Notes: generated from the letters alone by a model not told the origin. DNA of 45,332 bases from Curtobacterium aurantiacum (GCF_018598555.1 NZ_JAHEWN010000021.1:1-45332), one strand, 5' to 3'. Positions 1-7,971 are shown, numbered from the stretch's first letter. Made by a program: numbers and translations.

Positions 1-29
1 GTGCCAGCTGGCACCGCGCCTCCAGGCCT
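1..29. repeat. Truncated copy of the palindromic intergenic repeat family
   Basis: Positions 1-14 are a perfect palindrome (GTGCCAGCTGGCAC), followed by the right arm CCGCGCCTCCAGGC. The block GCCAGCTGGCACCGCGCCTC also occurs in the complete element at 37474-37521, so this is the right half of a hairpin whose left arm lies outside the window. It sits just 3' of the minus-strand aldo/keto reductase and probably ends its transcript. Confidence 0.7.
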
Positions 30-42
30 TTGTGGGGTCGCG

Positions 43-864
43 TCAGTTCGCGGTGTCCTCGAGCGCGTCGAGCGCGGCCACGTCCTCGGCGGCGAGCACG
101 AAGTCGACGTCGGCGTTCTCGGCGATGCGCGACGGGGTCGTGGACTTCGGCAGCGGCAGGACGTCCTTCTCGAGCAGGTAGCGGATCGCGACCTGGGCGA
201 CGGTCTTGTCGTACTTCGCCGCGATCTCGGCGATCTGCTCGTTCTCGAGCAGGCCGCCGGTGGCGAGCGGGGAGTACCCCTCGGTCAAGATGTCGTGCTC
301 GCGGTCGAAGGCGGTCGTCTCGTCCTGGGTGTTGCCGATGAACCAGCGGATCTGGTTGGCGTGCGGGACGACGTCCGTGCGGCCGAGCAGGTCCTCGAGG
401 TCGGCGACGGCGAAGTTCGAGACACCGATGCTCTTGGTGCGGCCGGCGTCGTAGAGCTCCTCGAAGACCTTCCAGACCTCGACGTTGCCGTCGCGGTGGT
501 CGGAGCCCATGTCGCTCCAGGGCCACGGCGCGTGGATCAGGTACAGGTCGACGTGTCCGAGGTCGAGGTTGCGGCTCGACTCCTCGAAGGCATCCCGTGC
601 GCCGGACGCCGTCTTGACCTCGGCCGGCAGTTTCGTGGTGATGAAGAGTTCGTCGCGGGGGATGCCGCTGTCGCGGACGGCCTCGCCGACGCTCGCCTCG
701 TTGCCGTACGCCAGGGCGGTGTCGATGTGGCGGTAGCCGAGCTCGAGGGCGGTCTTCGTGGCGTCGTACGCGTCGGAGCCGGACGGGATCTGCCAGGTGC
801 CGAAGCCGATCTTCGGGATGTGCAGACCGTTGGACAGGGTGAACGTGTCGATGAGTGCGGGCAT
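43..864 (-). CDS. Aldo/keto reductase (AKR5-like)
   Basis: This is a 273-residue NADPH-dependent aldo/keto reductase, expected to be a cytosolic single-domain TIM barrel that reduces small aldehydes or ketones (2,5-diketo-D-gluconate reductase type). The catalytic tetrad is visible: D48 and Y53 (HIDTALAYGNE), K78 (FITTKLP) and H111 (LYLIHAPWPW). The family signature GVSNF is also present. I chose the ATG at 862-864, which gives the standard N-terminus IPKIGFGTWQ. The reading frame stays open further upstream, but that extension has no family resemblance. Its physiological substrate cannot be told from sequence. Confidence 0.9.
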   Translation of the reverse strand: MPALIDTFTLSNGLHIPKIGFGTWQIPSGSDAYDATKTALELGYRHIDTALAYGNEASVGEAVRDSGIPRDELFITTKLPAEVKTASGARDAFEESSRNLDLGHVDLYLIHAPWPWSDMGSDHRDGNVEVWKVFEELYDAGRTKSIGVSNFAVADLEDLLGRTDVVPHANQIRWFIGNTQDETTAFDREHDILTEGYSPLATGGLLENEQIAEIAAKYDKTVAQVAIRYLLEKDVLPLPKSTTPSRIAENADVDFVLAAEDVAALDALEDTAN

Positions 865-929
865 GCAGCGGACAGTACGCCGGTCGGGTTCAGCCACGGT
901 CACGGTGCGGAGCGCTGCTGCGCCCGGGC

Positions 930-1289
930 TTACGCACACTCGGGGAGGAAGTGCCGGTACTCATCCTTGCGGGCCGCGGTGCCCACTGCGCCATCGAAGT
1001 CGGTCTCCGGTACCACCCCGACCGCGACGTCCCCGTGGCCATTCCCATCGCAGACGGCGACGATGACGCCGTCCGCTCCGTCGGCCTGAGACAGTGTCGC
1101 TGGGCGATGGAGCACCTGTGGAGACAGGTCGTACCAGACGAAGGTGGACGCGTCAGGGGTGACTGCTGACGCTTCGGCGATGGTCATCCCGACCCGGATC
1201 TCCGTGGCGACCGGCGGTGTCAGAGGGGTGCACCCCGTCAGCAGCGCTGCCACGAGGGCGCTCGCGAGAGCTGCGGCTGGCTTTGTCAT
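930..1289 (-). CDS. Small lipoprotein of unknown function
   Basis: This 119-residue protein begins MTKPAAALASALVAALLTGC, a short signal peptide with lipobox LTGC and lipidated Cys20, so it should be anchored on the outer face of the membrane. The mature part (about 99 residues) has IRVGMTIAEASAV near its start, a segment seen in several small actinobacterial lipoproteins, plus a second Cys near residue 80 and a C-terminal PECA that could form a disulfide. I do not recognise a characterised family. It is 65 nt upstream of the reductase on the same strand and divergent from the OBAP-like gene. Confidence 0.75.
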   Translation of the reverse strand: MTKPAAALASALVAALLTGCTPLTPPVATEIRVGMTIAEASAVTPDASTFVWYDLSPQVLHRPATLSQADGADGVIVAVCDGNGHGDVAVGVVPETDFDGAVGTAARKDEYRHFLPECA

Positions 1290-1421
1290 CCGACCAGTCT
1301 GCCGCGTGCAACACCGCATGCAAAACATCAGCCATGGTGCAGTCGGTCGCCCGCCATGCGAGGGCGAGGAGGTGCCGACGGGTTGCATGGCGCCCACCTC
1401 GAACGGACGGAAGGACGCCCC

Positions 1422-2153
1422 ATGCCCCTGAACCCCACCGTGCACGACCGGAAGACCGGTGTCACCCCGCCCGGCGAGGCCGGCGGCTTCGAGCTCGCCC
1501 TGCTCGACCGCGGTGCCGACGCTCTGCAGACCTCGGCGCCGCTGCGGGGCTTCGACGTCTACGTCGTCGGTTTCCACTGCGTGAAGGGCGAGCCCGACGT
1601 GCAGATGGAGGCGCACCACTTCTGCAAGGTGGTGAACGCCGAGATGCTGCAGTGCGTGCTCTTCGACGGCAACACCGCCGATGCAAACCTGATCGGCATC
1701 GAGTACATCGTGTCCGAGCGGCTCTTCGACTCCCTGCCCGAGGACGAGCAGGCGTCGTGGCACCCGCACAACCACGAGGTGTTCTCCGGTGAACTCGTCG
1801 CCCCGGGCCTGCCGATCGCGGTCGAGACCGAGCTGATGGGGCACCTGGTGAACTCGTACGGCAAGACCTGGCACACGTGGCACAGCACCCCGATGGGTTC
1901 GCAGCCCGCACACGACCTGCCGATCGGCGATCCGATGCTCATGTGGTCGTTCAACCGGGAGGGCGAGGTGGACAGCGCGCTGCAGCAGGACCGGAACCAG
2001 GCGATGCGCACCGATCCGGAACCGCGCAAGGAGTCGCGGGCGAAGTACCTCGACCAGGCACACCCGCAGCGCGGTGTCGGCACGATGCGCGACGCCTTCA
2101 CCGGCACCACCCCGACCCCGGGCGTCGTCGACGCGGACGACGGGCGCCCCTGA
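1422..2153 (+). CDS. OBAP/DUF1264 family protein
   Basis: This is a 243-residue protein of the oil-body-associated-protein family (DUF1264), best known from plant seed oil bodies and also found in bacteria and fungi. The family signatures are clear: HHFC (65-68), QC (77-78), LIGIEYI (90-96) and the histidine-rich WHPHNHEV (113-120). No signal peptide or membrane segment is visible, so it is probably cytosolic or peripheral to lipid. The ATG at 1422 is chosen because the family-like sequence starts soon after it. It ends just before a perfect hairpin at 2155-2202. The biochemical role in bacteria is unknown; a lipid-related role is only inferred from plant members. Confidence 0.85.
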   Translation: MPLNPTVHDRKTGVTPPGEAGGFELALLDRGADALQTSAPLRGFDVYVVGFHCVKGEPDVQMEAHHFCKVVNAEMLQCVLFDGNTADANLIGIEYIVSERLFDSLPEDEQASWHPHNHEVFSGELVAPGLPIAVETELMGHLVNSYGKTWHTWHSTPMGSQPAHDLPIGDPMLMWSFNREGEVDSALQQDRNQAMRTDPEPRKESRAKYLDQAHPQRGVGTMRDAFTGTTPTPGVVDADDGRP

Positions 2154-2154
2154 C

Positions 2155-2202
2155 GACGGACGGGAGGCCCGTGGCGGTGTCGCCACGGGCCTCCCGTCCG
2201 TC
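2155..2202. terminator. Perfect 22-bp hairpin between convergent genes (repeat family type A)
   Basis: Arms 2155-2176 and 2181-2202 are perfect reverse complements around the loop GTGT. The element lies between the OBAP-like gene (+) and the DUF4383 gene (-), so it could terminate both transcripts. It lacks a T-tract, as is common for high-GC actinobacterial terminators. A near-identical copy is at 4547-4600. Confidence 0.85.
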
Positions 2203-2214
2203 ATGTGGTGCGGT

Positions 2215-2676
2215 TCAGCGCGCGGTGCGCGTCCCGATCCGCGGCAGGACGAAGCCGAGCACGATCATCGCGACGGCCAGGAAGGCGTGGAGGACGTTGT
2301 CGGCGCTGTTCAGCGGGACGAAGTTCGCGGGGTCGGCCATGCCGGCGGTGAACAGGCCGTAGACGAAGAGCACCAGGTAGACGATGCCGCCGACGAGCAG
2401 GTACAGGCGGGCGGAGGCCGCGCGGCGGGCGGCGATCAGGCCGACGATGCCGAAGAGCAGGTGCACGATGTTGTGCAGGACGGACACCTGGAACAGGCCC
2501 AGGAGGAGGGCCATCGATCCGTGTCCGGCCATGGACATCGAGCCCATGTCCATGGTGAGTCCGGGGATGAAGCCGGCGATGCCGACGATCAGGAAGACGA
2601 CACCGAAGACGAGCGCACGCCGCTGGGTCCACGTCGATCCCGAGCCGGTGCGTGCGGTTGCTGCGCTGCTGGTCAT
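2215..2676 (-). CDS. DUF4383 four-helix membrane protein
   Basis: This is a 153-residue integral membrane protein with about four hydrophobic helices, starting with ALVFGVVFLIVGIAGFIPGL. Family features are LHNIVHLLFGIVGL in the second helix and DNVLHAFLAVAMIVLG in the last, with conserved His and Asn in the membrane, typical of DUF4383. A Met-rich stretch (MDMGSMSMAGHGSM) follows helix 1 on the predicted outer side. The ATG at 2674-2676 is preceded by AGAGGG at good spacing, which rules out the upstream in-frame ATG. The TetR gene is 79 nt upstream on the same strand. Function is unknown. Confidence 0.85.
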   Translation of the reverse strand: MTSSAATARTGSGSTWTQRRALVFGVVFLIVGIAGFIPGLTMDMGSMSMAGHGSMALLLGLFQVSVLHNIVHLLFGIVGLIAARRAASARLYLLVGGIVYLVLFVYGLFTAGMADPANFVPLNSADNVLHAFLAVAMIVLGFVLPRIGTRTAR

Positions 2677-2755
2677 GATCAGCCCTCTTTTCTCGTGCGC
2701 GCCGCAGTGTGCGGCACACATGACATTCGGAGCGCTTCCCCGGTCGGTTTGCAGG

Positions 2756-3376
2756 TCAGTGCTCGGCGGTCACCGCGCTCGTCAATCCGCGCACCAGCAA
2801 CGCCCGCGATCGGGCGGTCGCGGTGCCGTCCGGATCGCTCCACGCGGCGCGGGCGAGCCCGTCCACCAGGGTGATCACGGCGTCGGCGACGACGGGCACC
2901 GGCTCGGACGGCGTCGTCCCGTGTCGTGCGGTCCAGCGCTCGATCCCGGCGACCACGCCGTCGCGCCAGAGCCGTCGTTCGGTGTCGAGCAGGTCCCCGT
3001 CGCCGTCCGGGGCGAGGGCCGTCGCGCTGAGGGCTTCGAGCACCCGGAACCGCTCGGGTTCGCGCCGCACCAGGTCGAGGTACGCCGAGATCCCCGCCTC
3101 GAGCGCGGCGGCGAGGTCGTCGTGCTCATCGGCGGCCGCGAGCACCGGCGGCAGGACCGCACGCGCCTGCCGTTCGAGCAGCGCGACGACCAGGTTGCGC
3201 CGTGCACCGAAGGCGTAGTGGACGACACCGTGGGCGACGCCGGCACGAGCGGCGACGGCCCGGGTGGTGAGGCCGCGCAGGCCGTCGTCCCGCACGACCA
3301 GGGCGGCGGCGTCGAGCAGTTCCGCACGCCGGTCCTGTCGGCTGCGGTACCCGCGCGACTGCTGGTCCTCGGTCAT
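2756..3376 (-). CDS. TetR/AcrR family transcriptional regulator
   Basis: This is a 206-residue one-component regulator. The N-terminal helix-turn-helix is clear at about residues 34-57 (GLTTRAVAARAGVAHGVVHY followed by FG), and the C-terminal ligand domain is helical with no recognisable specificity. It is divergent from the GNAT gene across 88 nt that contain a 12-bp palindrome at 3426-3437. Autoregulation and control of the acetyltransferase are therefore likely, as usual for TetR proteins. The DUF4383 gene lies downstream on the same strand and may be co-transcribed. Confidence 0.9.
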   Translation of the reverse strand: MTEDQQSRGYRSRQDRRAELLDAAALVVRDDGLRGLTTRAVAARAGVAHGVVHYAFGARRNLVVALLERQARAVLPPVLAAADEHDDLAAALEAGISAYLDLVRREPERFRVLEALSATALAPDGDGDLLDTERRLWRDGVVAGIERWTARHGTTPSEPVPVVADAVITLVDGLARAAWSDPDGTATARSRALLVRGLTSAVTAEH

Positions 3377-3425
3377 CACAGGAAGCGTACGGGGCGCGTG
3401 CAGGACCGGCCGCGAAGATGAAGTC

Positions 3426-3437
3426 GGCCACGTGGCC
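3426..3437. promoter_or_regulatory. Palindromic candidate TetR operator
   Basis: GGCCACGTGGCC is a perfect 12-bp palindrome in the TetR-GNAT divergent intergenic region, 49 nt from the TetR start and 27 nt from the GNAT start. Position and symmetry fit a dimeric TetR operator; binding is inferred only. Confidence 0.45.
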
Positions 3438-3464
3438 AAATCAGCGAACACGCGAGGAGTCAGC

Positions 3465-4079
3465 ATGGAGACCGTCGTCCGAGCAGCAGGACCCGCCGAA
3501 CTCGAGGCGGCCGCGGCCGTCCTCGCCGAGGCCTTCGCCGACGACCCCGTGCTCGCCGAGTTCCGGCCGCCGCGATCCGGTGAGGACCGCCCCGCCGTGC
3601 TGGCCGGGCTGTTCGCCGCGCTCATCCGGTCGGTGCCGATGAGCGCGCGGCGGGTGGACGTGGCCACGATCGGTGACCGCGTGGTCGGCGCCGCGTTCTG
3701 GCAGGCGCCCGGGCGGCAGCCCGGAGGCGTGCGGGCCTTCGTGCGACAGGTGCCGGCGTTCCTCCGGACCCTGGGGCTCGGCGGGGCGCTCCGCGCGGTG
3801 GCCCACCTGCGCCGCATGGAGCGCGCTCGCCCGGTCGCCCCGCACTGGTACCTCGCCGAGATCGGGGTGTCGGCGTCGGCACGTGGTCGGGGCATCGGCG
3901 GACTGCTGCTCGGCCACGCACTCGAGCGCGCGGACCGGACGGCGGACGGCGCCTACCTGGAATCGTCCACCCCGGTGAACCGTCGGCTGTACCGACGGCA
4001 CGGGTTCGCGGACGGCGCGCCGATCGCGGGGTTCCGAGCGGCGACCCCGATCGGCATGTGGCGTCCGGCGGTCGGCTGA
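3465..4079 (+). CDS. GNAT family N-acetyltransferase
   Basis: This 204-residue protein would transfer an acetyl group from acetyl-CoA to an amine. The acetyl-CoA-binding motif A is R140GRGIGG, on the strand starting YLAEIGVSASA, and motif B is the NRRLYRRHGF segment (172-181). The N-terminal half has LAEAFADDPVLAEF, typical of actinobacterial members of this type. The ATG at 3465 follows GAGGAG at good spacing. It is divergent from a TetR gene, which suggests a resistance or detoxification role, but the substrate is unknown. Confidence 0.88.
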   Translation: METVVRAAGPAELEAAAAVLAEAFADDPVLAEFRPPRSGEDRPAVLAGLFAALIRSVPMSARRVDVATIGDRVVGAAFWQAPGRQPGGVRAFVRQVPAFLRTLGLGGALRAVAHLRRMERARPVAPHWYLAEIGVSASARGRGIGGLLLGHALERADRTADGAYLESSTPVNRRLYRRHGFADGAPIAGFRAATPIGMWRPAVG

Positions 4080-4164
4080 CCCGACGCCGGGGGACACCGA
4101 CCCTGTGCCGCCGTGCACGAGCGCTGCCTACCGTCCAGGGCACACCACGACGAGAGGAAACACC

Positions 4165-4521
4165 ATGGCAAGTGGAGTCGCAGCAGTCTGGGTCCCCGTC
4201 AGCGACATGGAGCGCGCCGTCGCGTTCTACCGCGACACGCTCGGTCTCACCGTCAAGGACCAGTCCGAGGACTGGAGCGAGATCGACGCCGGCGGCCTGA
4301 TGATCGGCCTGAACGGACGCGAGTCCGCCAGCCAGGCGAGCGACGGCGGCGCCGTCGTGTCGTTCCAGCCGGACGGCAGCATCGAGGACGAGGTCGCGGA
4401 GCTGAAGAGCCGCGGCGCGGACATCCAGGGTGAGATCAGCGAGCACCCGTGGGGCAAGATCATCCCCTTCAAGGACAGCGAGGGCAACGACCTGCAGCTC
4501 TACTCGCCGCCGCAGGGCTGA
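4165..4521 (+). CDS. VOC (glyoxalase/bleomycin-resistance fold) protein
   Basis: This 118-residue protein is one vicinal-oxygen-chelate unit of two beta-alpha-beta-beta-beta repeats. Recognisable family segments are VWVPVSDMERAVAFYRDTLG at the N-terminus and IIPFKDSEGNDLQLY at the C-terminus. The usual C-terminal metal-binding Glu (GNxxEL) appears here as Gln (NDLQLY), so it may not be a metalloenzyme. The ATG at 4165 follows a strong AGAGGA site. Members range from glyoxalase-like enzymes to antibiotic-binding proteins; the ligand cannot be predicted. Confidence 0.88.
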   Translation: MASGVAAVWVPVSDMERAVAFYRDTLGLTVKDQSEDWSEIDAGGLMIGLNGRESASQASDGGAVVSFQPDGSIEDEVAELKSRGADIQGEISEHPWGKIIPFKDSEGNDLQLYSPPQG

Positions 4522-4546
4522 CCCGGCCGGGTGTGGGACGCACCCG

Positions 4547-4600
4547 ATGGACCGACGGGAGGCCCGTGGCGATGTCGCCACGGGCCTCCCGTCCGTCCAT
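4547..4600. terminator. Long hairpin between convergent genes (repeat family type A)
   Basis: Arms 4547-4572 and 4575-4600 pair over 26 bp with one mismatch and a 2-nt centre. The core GACGGGAGGCCCGTGGCGA is nearly identical to the hairpin at 2155-2202. It lies between the VOC gene (+) and aztD1 (-) and can serve as a bidirectional terminator. Confidence 0.85.
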
Positions 4601-4616
4601 GTGGTCGCGCTGGACG

Positions 4617-5798
4617 CTACGCGACCGCGATCTCGTTGGGCACGCCCGGCAGCTCGTCGCTGGAGGCGACGACCTTGCCGGTGGTCAGGTCGACCGCGTG
4701 GATCTTCTGCTCGGCGGTGTCGGTGACGTAGGCGACGTCGCCGTCGACCTTCAGTGCGGGGTGGGCGTCCTGCCACTCGGCCGGGCCCTCCCACGGGTCG
4801 ATCACCGGGTACGACTCGAGCTGCTCGCCGGTCGTGGTGTCGAAGGTGTGCAGCGCGCCGTCGGAGCCGAGCACCACGGCCTCGTCACCGGGGCCACGGC
4901 CCAGGTCACGGAAGGTGAAGCCGACGTCCTCCGGCATGTCCGCGACGGTGTACTTCCCGGACACCGCGTCGATCAGGGCGATCTGGTCGAGCAGGTAGCC
5001 CTCGCTGTCGGGGTCGTCGTTGTAGTCGCCGACCGCGACGGACGAGTCCTCGGTGGTGAACAGGTTGCCGGTGCGGCCGTACTCGGTCGGGGCGTCGATC
5101 TTCTCGAACGCGCCGTCGTCGTAGACCAGGGCGCCGTCGGTGCAGCCGAAGACCGCGACCTCACCCTTGACCGCACCCTCGCCGTGCACGTCGGGGCAGT
5201 CCTCGGAACGGGCGATCTCCTCGCCGTCGGCGTCGAGGGCGCGCACGCCGGTGCGGCTCTCCTCGGTGCCGATGGTGGTCAGGAGCGTGCCGTCCTCGAG
5301 CTCGATCGCGACGCCGTGGTGGGCGGCCTCGGACTTCGTCGTCTCGACCTCGGGCAGGTCGGCACCGTCGAGTTCGGAGTGGTCGAACGTCGTCACGTCC
5401 CCGGTGCCGTCGGCGAACAGGGCGGTGCGGTCCCCGTGCACGACCGCGTGACCGCCGGTGTCTGCGGGGAAGACCGCGTCGGACAGGGCGGGCTCGGCCT
5501 GTGTGTCGAGGACCCGGAAGCCCTCGGGCACGGTGACGAGCACGTGGCGCCCGTCGCCGGCCGGGTTGACCCGCGTGAAGCCGTCGATCGCGTCGTCGGT
5601 CACCACCTGCAGGTCCTGGTCGAGGACGAGGAGGCCGCCGTCGTAGGTCAGGGTGATGCGGGTTCCGTCGGCCTTCGGGGTCGCACTGGTGTCGGACCCG
5701 GTGTCGGTCGCGTTCGTCGCGCACCCGGTCAGGGCCAGGGCTGCTGCACCGAGCAGGGCGGCGGGCCACACGGCCCGGAGCATCTTCGTGTTCGTCAT
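4617..5798 (-). CDS. aztD: Zinc metallochaperone AztD-like lipoprotein (copy 1)
   Basis: This 393-residue secreted lipoprotein (lipobox LTGC, Cys26) is predicted to be a beta-propeller. It resembles AztD, the zinc chaperone that hands Zn(II) to the binding protein AztC. Family-like segments are EAAHHGVAIELEDG, a Cys pair bracketing HGEGAVKGEVAVFGC, and GYLLDQIALIDA. It lacks the His cluster DHGDHTHYY present in the paralogue at 6763-7971. The ATG at 5796-5798 gives a clean signal peptide; an in-frame upstream ATG lies across the operator-like motif and is rejected. A -10-like TACAGT lies 7 nt before the ATG, so the gene may have its own leaderless transcript besides read-through from aztC. 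Confidence 0.85.
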   Translation of the reverse strand: MTNTKMLRAVWPAALLGAAALALTGCATNATDTGSDTSATPKADGTRITLTYDGGLLVLDQDLQVVTDDAIDGFTRVNPAGDGRHVLVTVPEGFRVLDTQAEPALSDAVFPADTGGHAVVHGDRTALFADGTGDVTTFDHSELDGADLPEVETTKSEAAHHGVAIELEDGTLLTTIGTEESRTGVRALDADGEEIARSEDCPDVHGEGAVKGEVAVFGCTDGALVYDDGAFEKIDAPTEYGRTGNLFTTEDSSVAVGDYNDDPDSEGYLLDQIALIDAVSGKYTVADMPEDVGFTFRDLGRGPGDEAVVLGSDGALHTFDTTTGEQLESYPVIDPWEGPAEWQDAHPALKVDGDVAYVTDTAEQKIHAVDLTTGKVVASSDELPGVPNEIAVA

Positions 5799-5806
5799 GC
5801 CGATCA

Positions 5807-5828
5807 CTGTATTGATTCTCATTCTCAT
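5807..5828 (-). promoter_or_regulatory. Candidate Zur operator and leaderless promoter of aztD1
   Basis: On the minus strand this 22-bp segment matches 17 of 22 positions of the segment at 8877-8898 between aztA and aztB; the shared core is TGARAAYGAGWATCRATAC. Its first part, TGAGAATGAGAATCA, resembles actinobacterial Zur boxes (TGAAAATGATTTTCA type). It overlaps the aztC stop codon. A -10-like TACAGT (5806-5811) lies 7 nt before the aztD1 ATG. Zinc regulation is inferred from the gene content and this shared motif. Confidence 0.6.
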
Positions 5829-6766
5829 TTACTAATCGACAGGCCGTCGACGATGGCCTCGGTGTTCGAGCGCATCATGCCGAGGTAGGTGGAGGCGTCG
5901 CCGTCCTCGGTGAGGGACTCCGTGGCCAGGGGGCGGATCTCGACGTGCAGGTCGACCTCCTCGGCCAGCACCTCGGCCAGGCGCGCGGGCTGCGAGGCGT
6001 CCGCGAAGATCGTCGGCACCCCCGCCTCGTCGATGGCGTCGGCCAGGTCGCGCAGGTCGGCGGCGCTCGGGGAAGCCAGGGTGGTCCCGCTCGGGATCAC
6101 CGCACCGACGACCCGGAACCCGTACCGGTCGGCCAGGTAGCCGAACACGTGGTGGTTCGTCACGAGGGCGCGGCGTTCCTCGGGAACGGTCCGGAACGCG
6201 CTCGTCATCGTGTCGTCCAGGTCGCGGAGCTCGTCCAGGTAGGCGTCGGTGCCGGTCGGCTCGATCCCGGCGTCGCGCAGGTCCTGGTCGAGCGCCTCGA
6301 CCACGTCGACCATCCGGGCCGGGTCGGTCCAGAAGTGCGGGTCGGGGCCGCTGTCGTCCTCGGTGGTCCACTCGAGCGGGTCGAAGGCGTCCCCGGCGGT
6401 GGAGACCGGGACGCCGTCCTCCGCCGCGGCCGCGACGTGACGGGCGACGCCCTCTTCGAGTCCGAGTCCGTTCTCGACCACCAGGTCCGCGCTCCGCAGC
6501 CGTGCCGCCTGTTGCGCGGAGACCTCGAACGAGTGTGGGTCGGCCCCCGGGGGCATGAGGACCATGACGTCGGCCTGGTCCCCGACGACCTCGGTGACGA
6601 CGTCGCCGAGGATGTTCGTCGTCACCGCGACGAGCGGACGGTCGGATCCGGCTGCGGTGCACCCGGCGGTGGTGACGGCGACGGCGGCGGCGACGACTGC
6701 GGCGGTCAGCACACGCTGTGCGGACCGGCTGGCCCGCGTGGTCCGCGTGGGCTTCGGGGCGCTCAC
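5825..6766 (-). CDS. aztC: Zinc ABC transporter substrate-binding lipoprotein AztC
   Basis: This 313-residue cluster A-I metal-binding protein (ZnuA/AztC type) has lipobox TAGC with Cys36. The expected Zn ligands are H78 (GADPHSFE), H144 (DPHFWTDP), H205/H206 (TNHHVFGY) and D256 (FADAS). It lacks the long His-rich loop of ZnuA, consistent with AztC proteins that receive zinc from AztD. The start is GTG at 6764-6766, overlapping the preceding gene's stop as GTGA, which implies translational coupling. It delivers Zn(II) to permease AztB. Confidence 0.92.
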   Translation of the reverse strand: MSAPKPTRTTRASRSAQRVLTAAVVAAAVAVTTAGCTAAGSDRPLVAVTTNILGDVVTEVVGDQADVMVLMPPGADPHSFEVSAQQAARLRSADLVVENGLGLEEGVARHVAAAAEDGVPVSTAGDAFDPLEWTTEDDSGPDPHFWTDPARMVDVVEALDQDLRDAGIEPTGTDAYLDELRDLDDTMTSAFRTVPEERRALVTNHHVFGYLADRYGFRVVGAVIPSGTTLASPSAADLRDLADAIDEAGVPTIFADASQPARLAEVLAEEVDLHVEIRPLATESLTEDGDASTYLGMMRSNTEAIVDGLSISK

Positions 6767-7971
6767 AGTCCGACCTCCGCGAAGGCGACGGGGGTGACCG
6801 GCAGCTCGATGGTGCGGGCGACCCGGGCGTCGTCGGCGAAGTCGATCTCGTGCACGGTGCCGTCCGTGGGGTCGGCCAGGTAGGCGCGCTGGGCGTCGAG
6901 CTGCAGCATCGGCGCGGGGTCGTCTGCGCCGGTGTCGATGAGCGCCTTCGTCGTGGCCACCTTCCCCGTCGAGGCGGTCACGACGACCACCCGCCCGGAG
7001 TCGTCGACCCCGACCACGTGCTCGTCCTCGTCGTCCACCGCCACCACGGCGCGCAGGGGTCGTTCGGTGGGCACGAGGCGCCAGGAGCCCTGTCGCACGT
7101 CGAGCAACCAGAACCCGGAGTCAGCGGCCACCCCGGCGACGGTCGGACGGCCGGCACGGGCGGCGAACGCCGTCGGGCGCTCGGCGCCGTCGGGTAGGTC
7201 GACGAACGAGGTCTCGCCGGCATCGTCCACCACGACCGCTCCGTCGGCGCAGCCCACGACGGCCCCGGCGCGGGTGACGATCCCGCCCTCGGGGTCGGTG
7301 CAGGCCTGCTCGGTGGCGTCGGCGTCGGCGTCGTCGGTCGCCTCGCCGTCCGCGTCGAGCACGCGGACCGTGTCGCCGTCGGCCGCCACGAGCTGCTCGC
7401 CCATCGGCAGCAGGACGCTCGCGTCGATCCGTGCGGTCTCGTCGACCTCGCCCTGCCCCAGGGCCTCGCGGTCGAGCACGACTGCCTCGGCACGGTCCGG
7501 CCAGGTGATCGTCGTCATGGTCTCGGACGAGTGGACTTCGACCGGGCCGCCCCCGTCGATCGTGCCCACGACCCGGGGCTCGGCGGCGTAGTAGTGCGTG
7601 TGGTCGCCGTGGTCGACCGTCCAGGACCCGCCGTCGACGATCGTGGTGCGCTCCGCATCGCTCGTCACGAGGAACCGGCCGTCGGTGGCCGAGTGCTCCG
7701 GTGCGTCCACACCGTCGAGGTCGGTGGACTCCTCGGTGAGCAGGTCGTGCAGTGCGGTCGCGCCGGATGCCGACACGGCCAGGAGGCGCAGCTGGGGTTC
7801 CTGGGACTCGCTCGCGCCCGCCACGTAGCCGTGGGGGCGGGCGGTGCCCGTCGAGCTGTCGGCCGACGGGGTGCCCGTGGAGCAGGCGGTGGCGGTGAGG
7901 GCCAGGCCGGTGGCGAGGCCGATGGTGGACAGGATGCGCGCGGGGGCGCGGGTGGTGGTCGAGTGCTTCAT
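6763..7971 (-). CDS. AztD-like lipoprotein with His cluster (copy 2)
   Basis: This 402-residue secreted protein has a signal peptide ending TATAC (Cys30, an imperfect lipobox) and a beta-propeller-like body rich in short repeats such as GWLLDV- and VVVVTASTGK-type blades. A metal-binding signature DHGDHTHYY at about residues 120-128 (H121, H124, H126) is diagnostic for secreted zinc chaperones of this kind. A Cys pair brackets GGIVTRAGAVVGC, matching the pair in copy 1, so the two proteins are paralogues although strongly diverged. It overlaps aztB by ATGA at its start and aztC by GTGA at its end, so it is locked into the transporter operon. Confidence 0.8.
   Translation of the reverse strand: MKHSTTTRAPARILSTIGLATGLALTATACSTGTPSADSSTGTARPHGYVAGASESQEPQLRLLAVSASGATALHDLLTEESTDLDGVDAPEHSATDGRFLVTSDAERTTIVDGGSWTVDHGDHTHYYAAEPRVVGTIDGGGPVEVHSSETMTTITWPDRAEAVVLDREALGQGEVDETARIDASVLLPMGEQLVAADGDTVRVLDADGEATDDADADATEQACTDPEGGIVTRAGAVVGCADGAVVVDDAGETSFVDLPDGAERPTAFAARAGRPTVAGVAADSGFWLLDVRQGSWRLVPTERPLRAVVAVDDEDEHVVGVDDSGRVVVVTASTGKVATTKALIDTGADDPAPMLQLDAQRAYLADPTDGTVHEIDFADDARVARTIELPVTPVAFAEVGL

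Noticed and set aside
2155..2202. Insertion-sequence terminal repeats
   Set aside because: The two arms are adjacent with a 4-nt loop and no transposase nearby, so a terminator or REP-like element is a better reading.
1290..2204. N-terminal extension of the small lipoprotein across the OBAP-like gene
   Set aside because: The extension reads antisense through an intact gene; the internal Met at 1289 gives a perfect lipoprotein signal.
4449..5888. Long plus-strand open frame opposite aztD1
   Set aside because: Its translation is Val/Gly/Arg-rich low-complexity sequence with no family resemblance, while the minus strand carries a clear lipoprotein. It is a GC-bias shadow.
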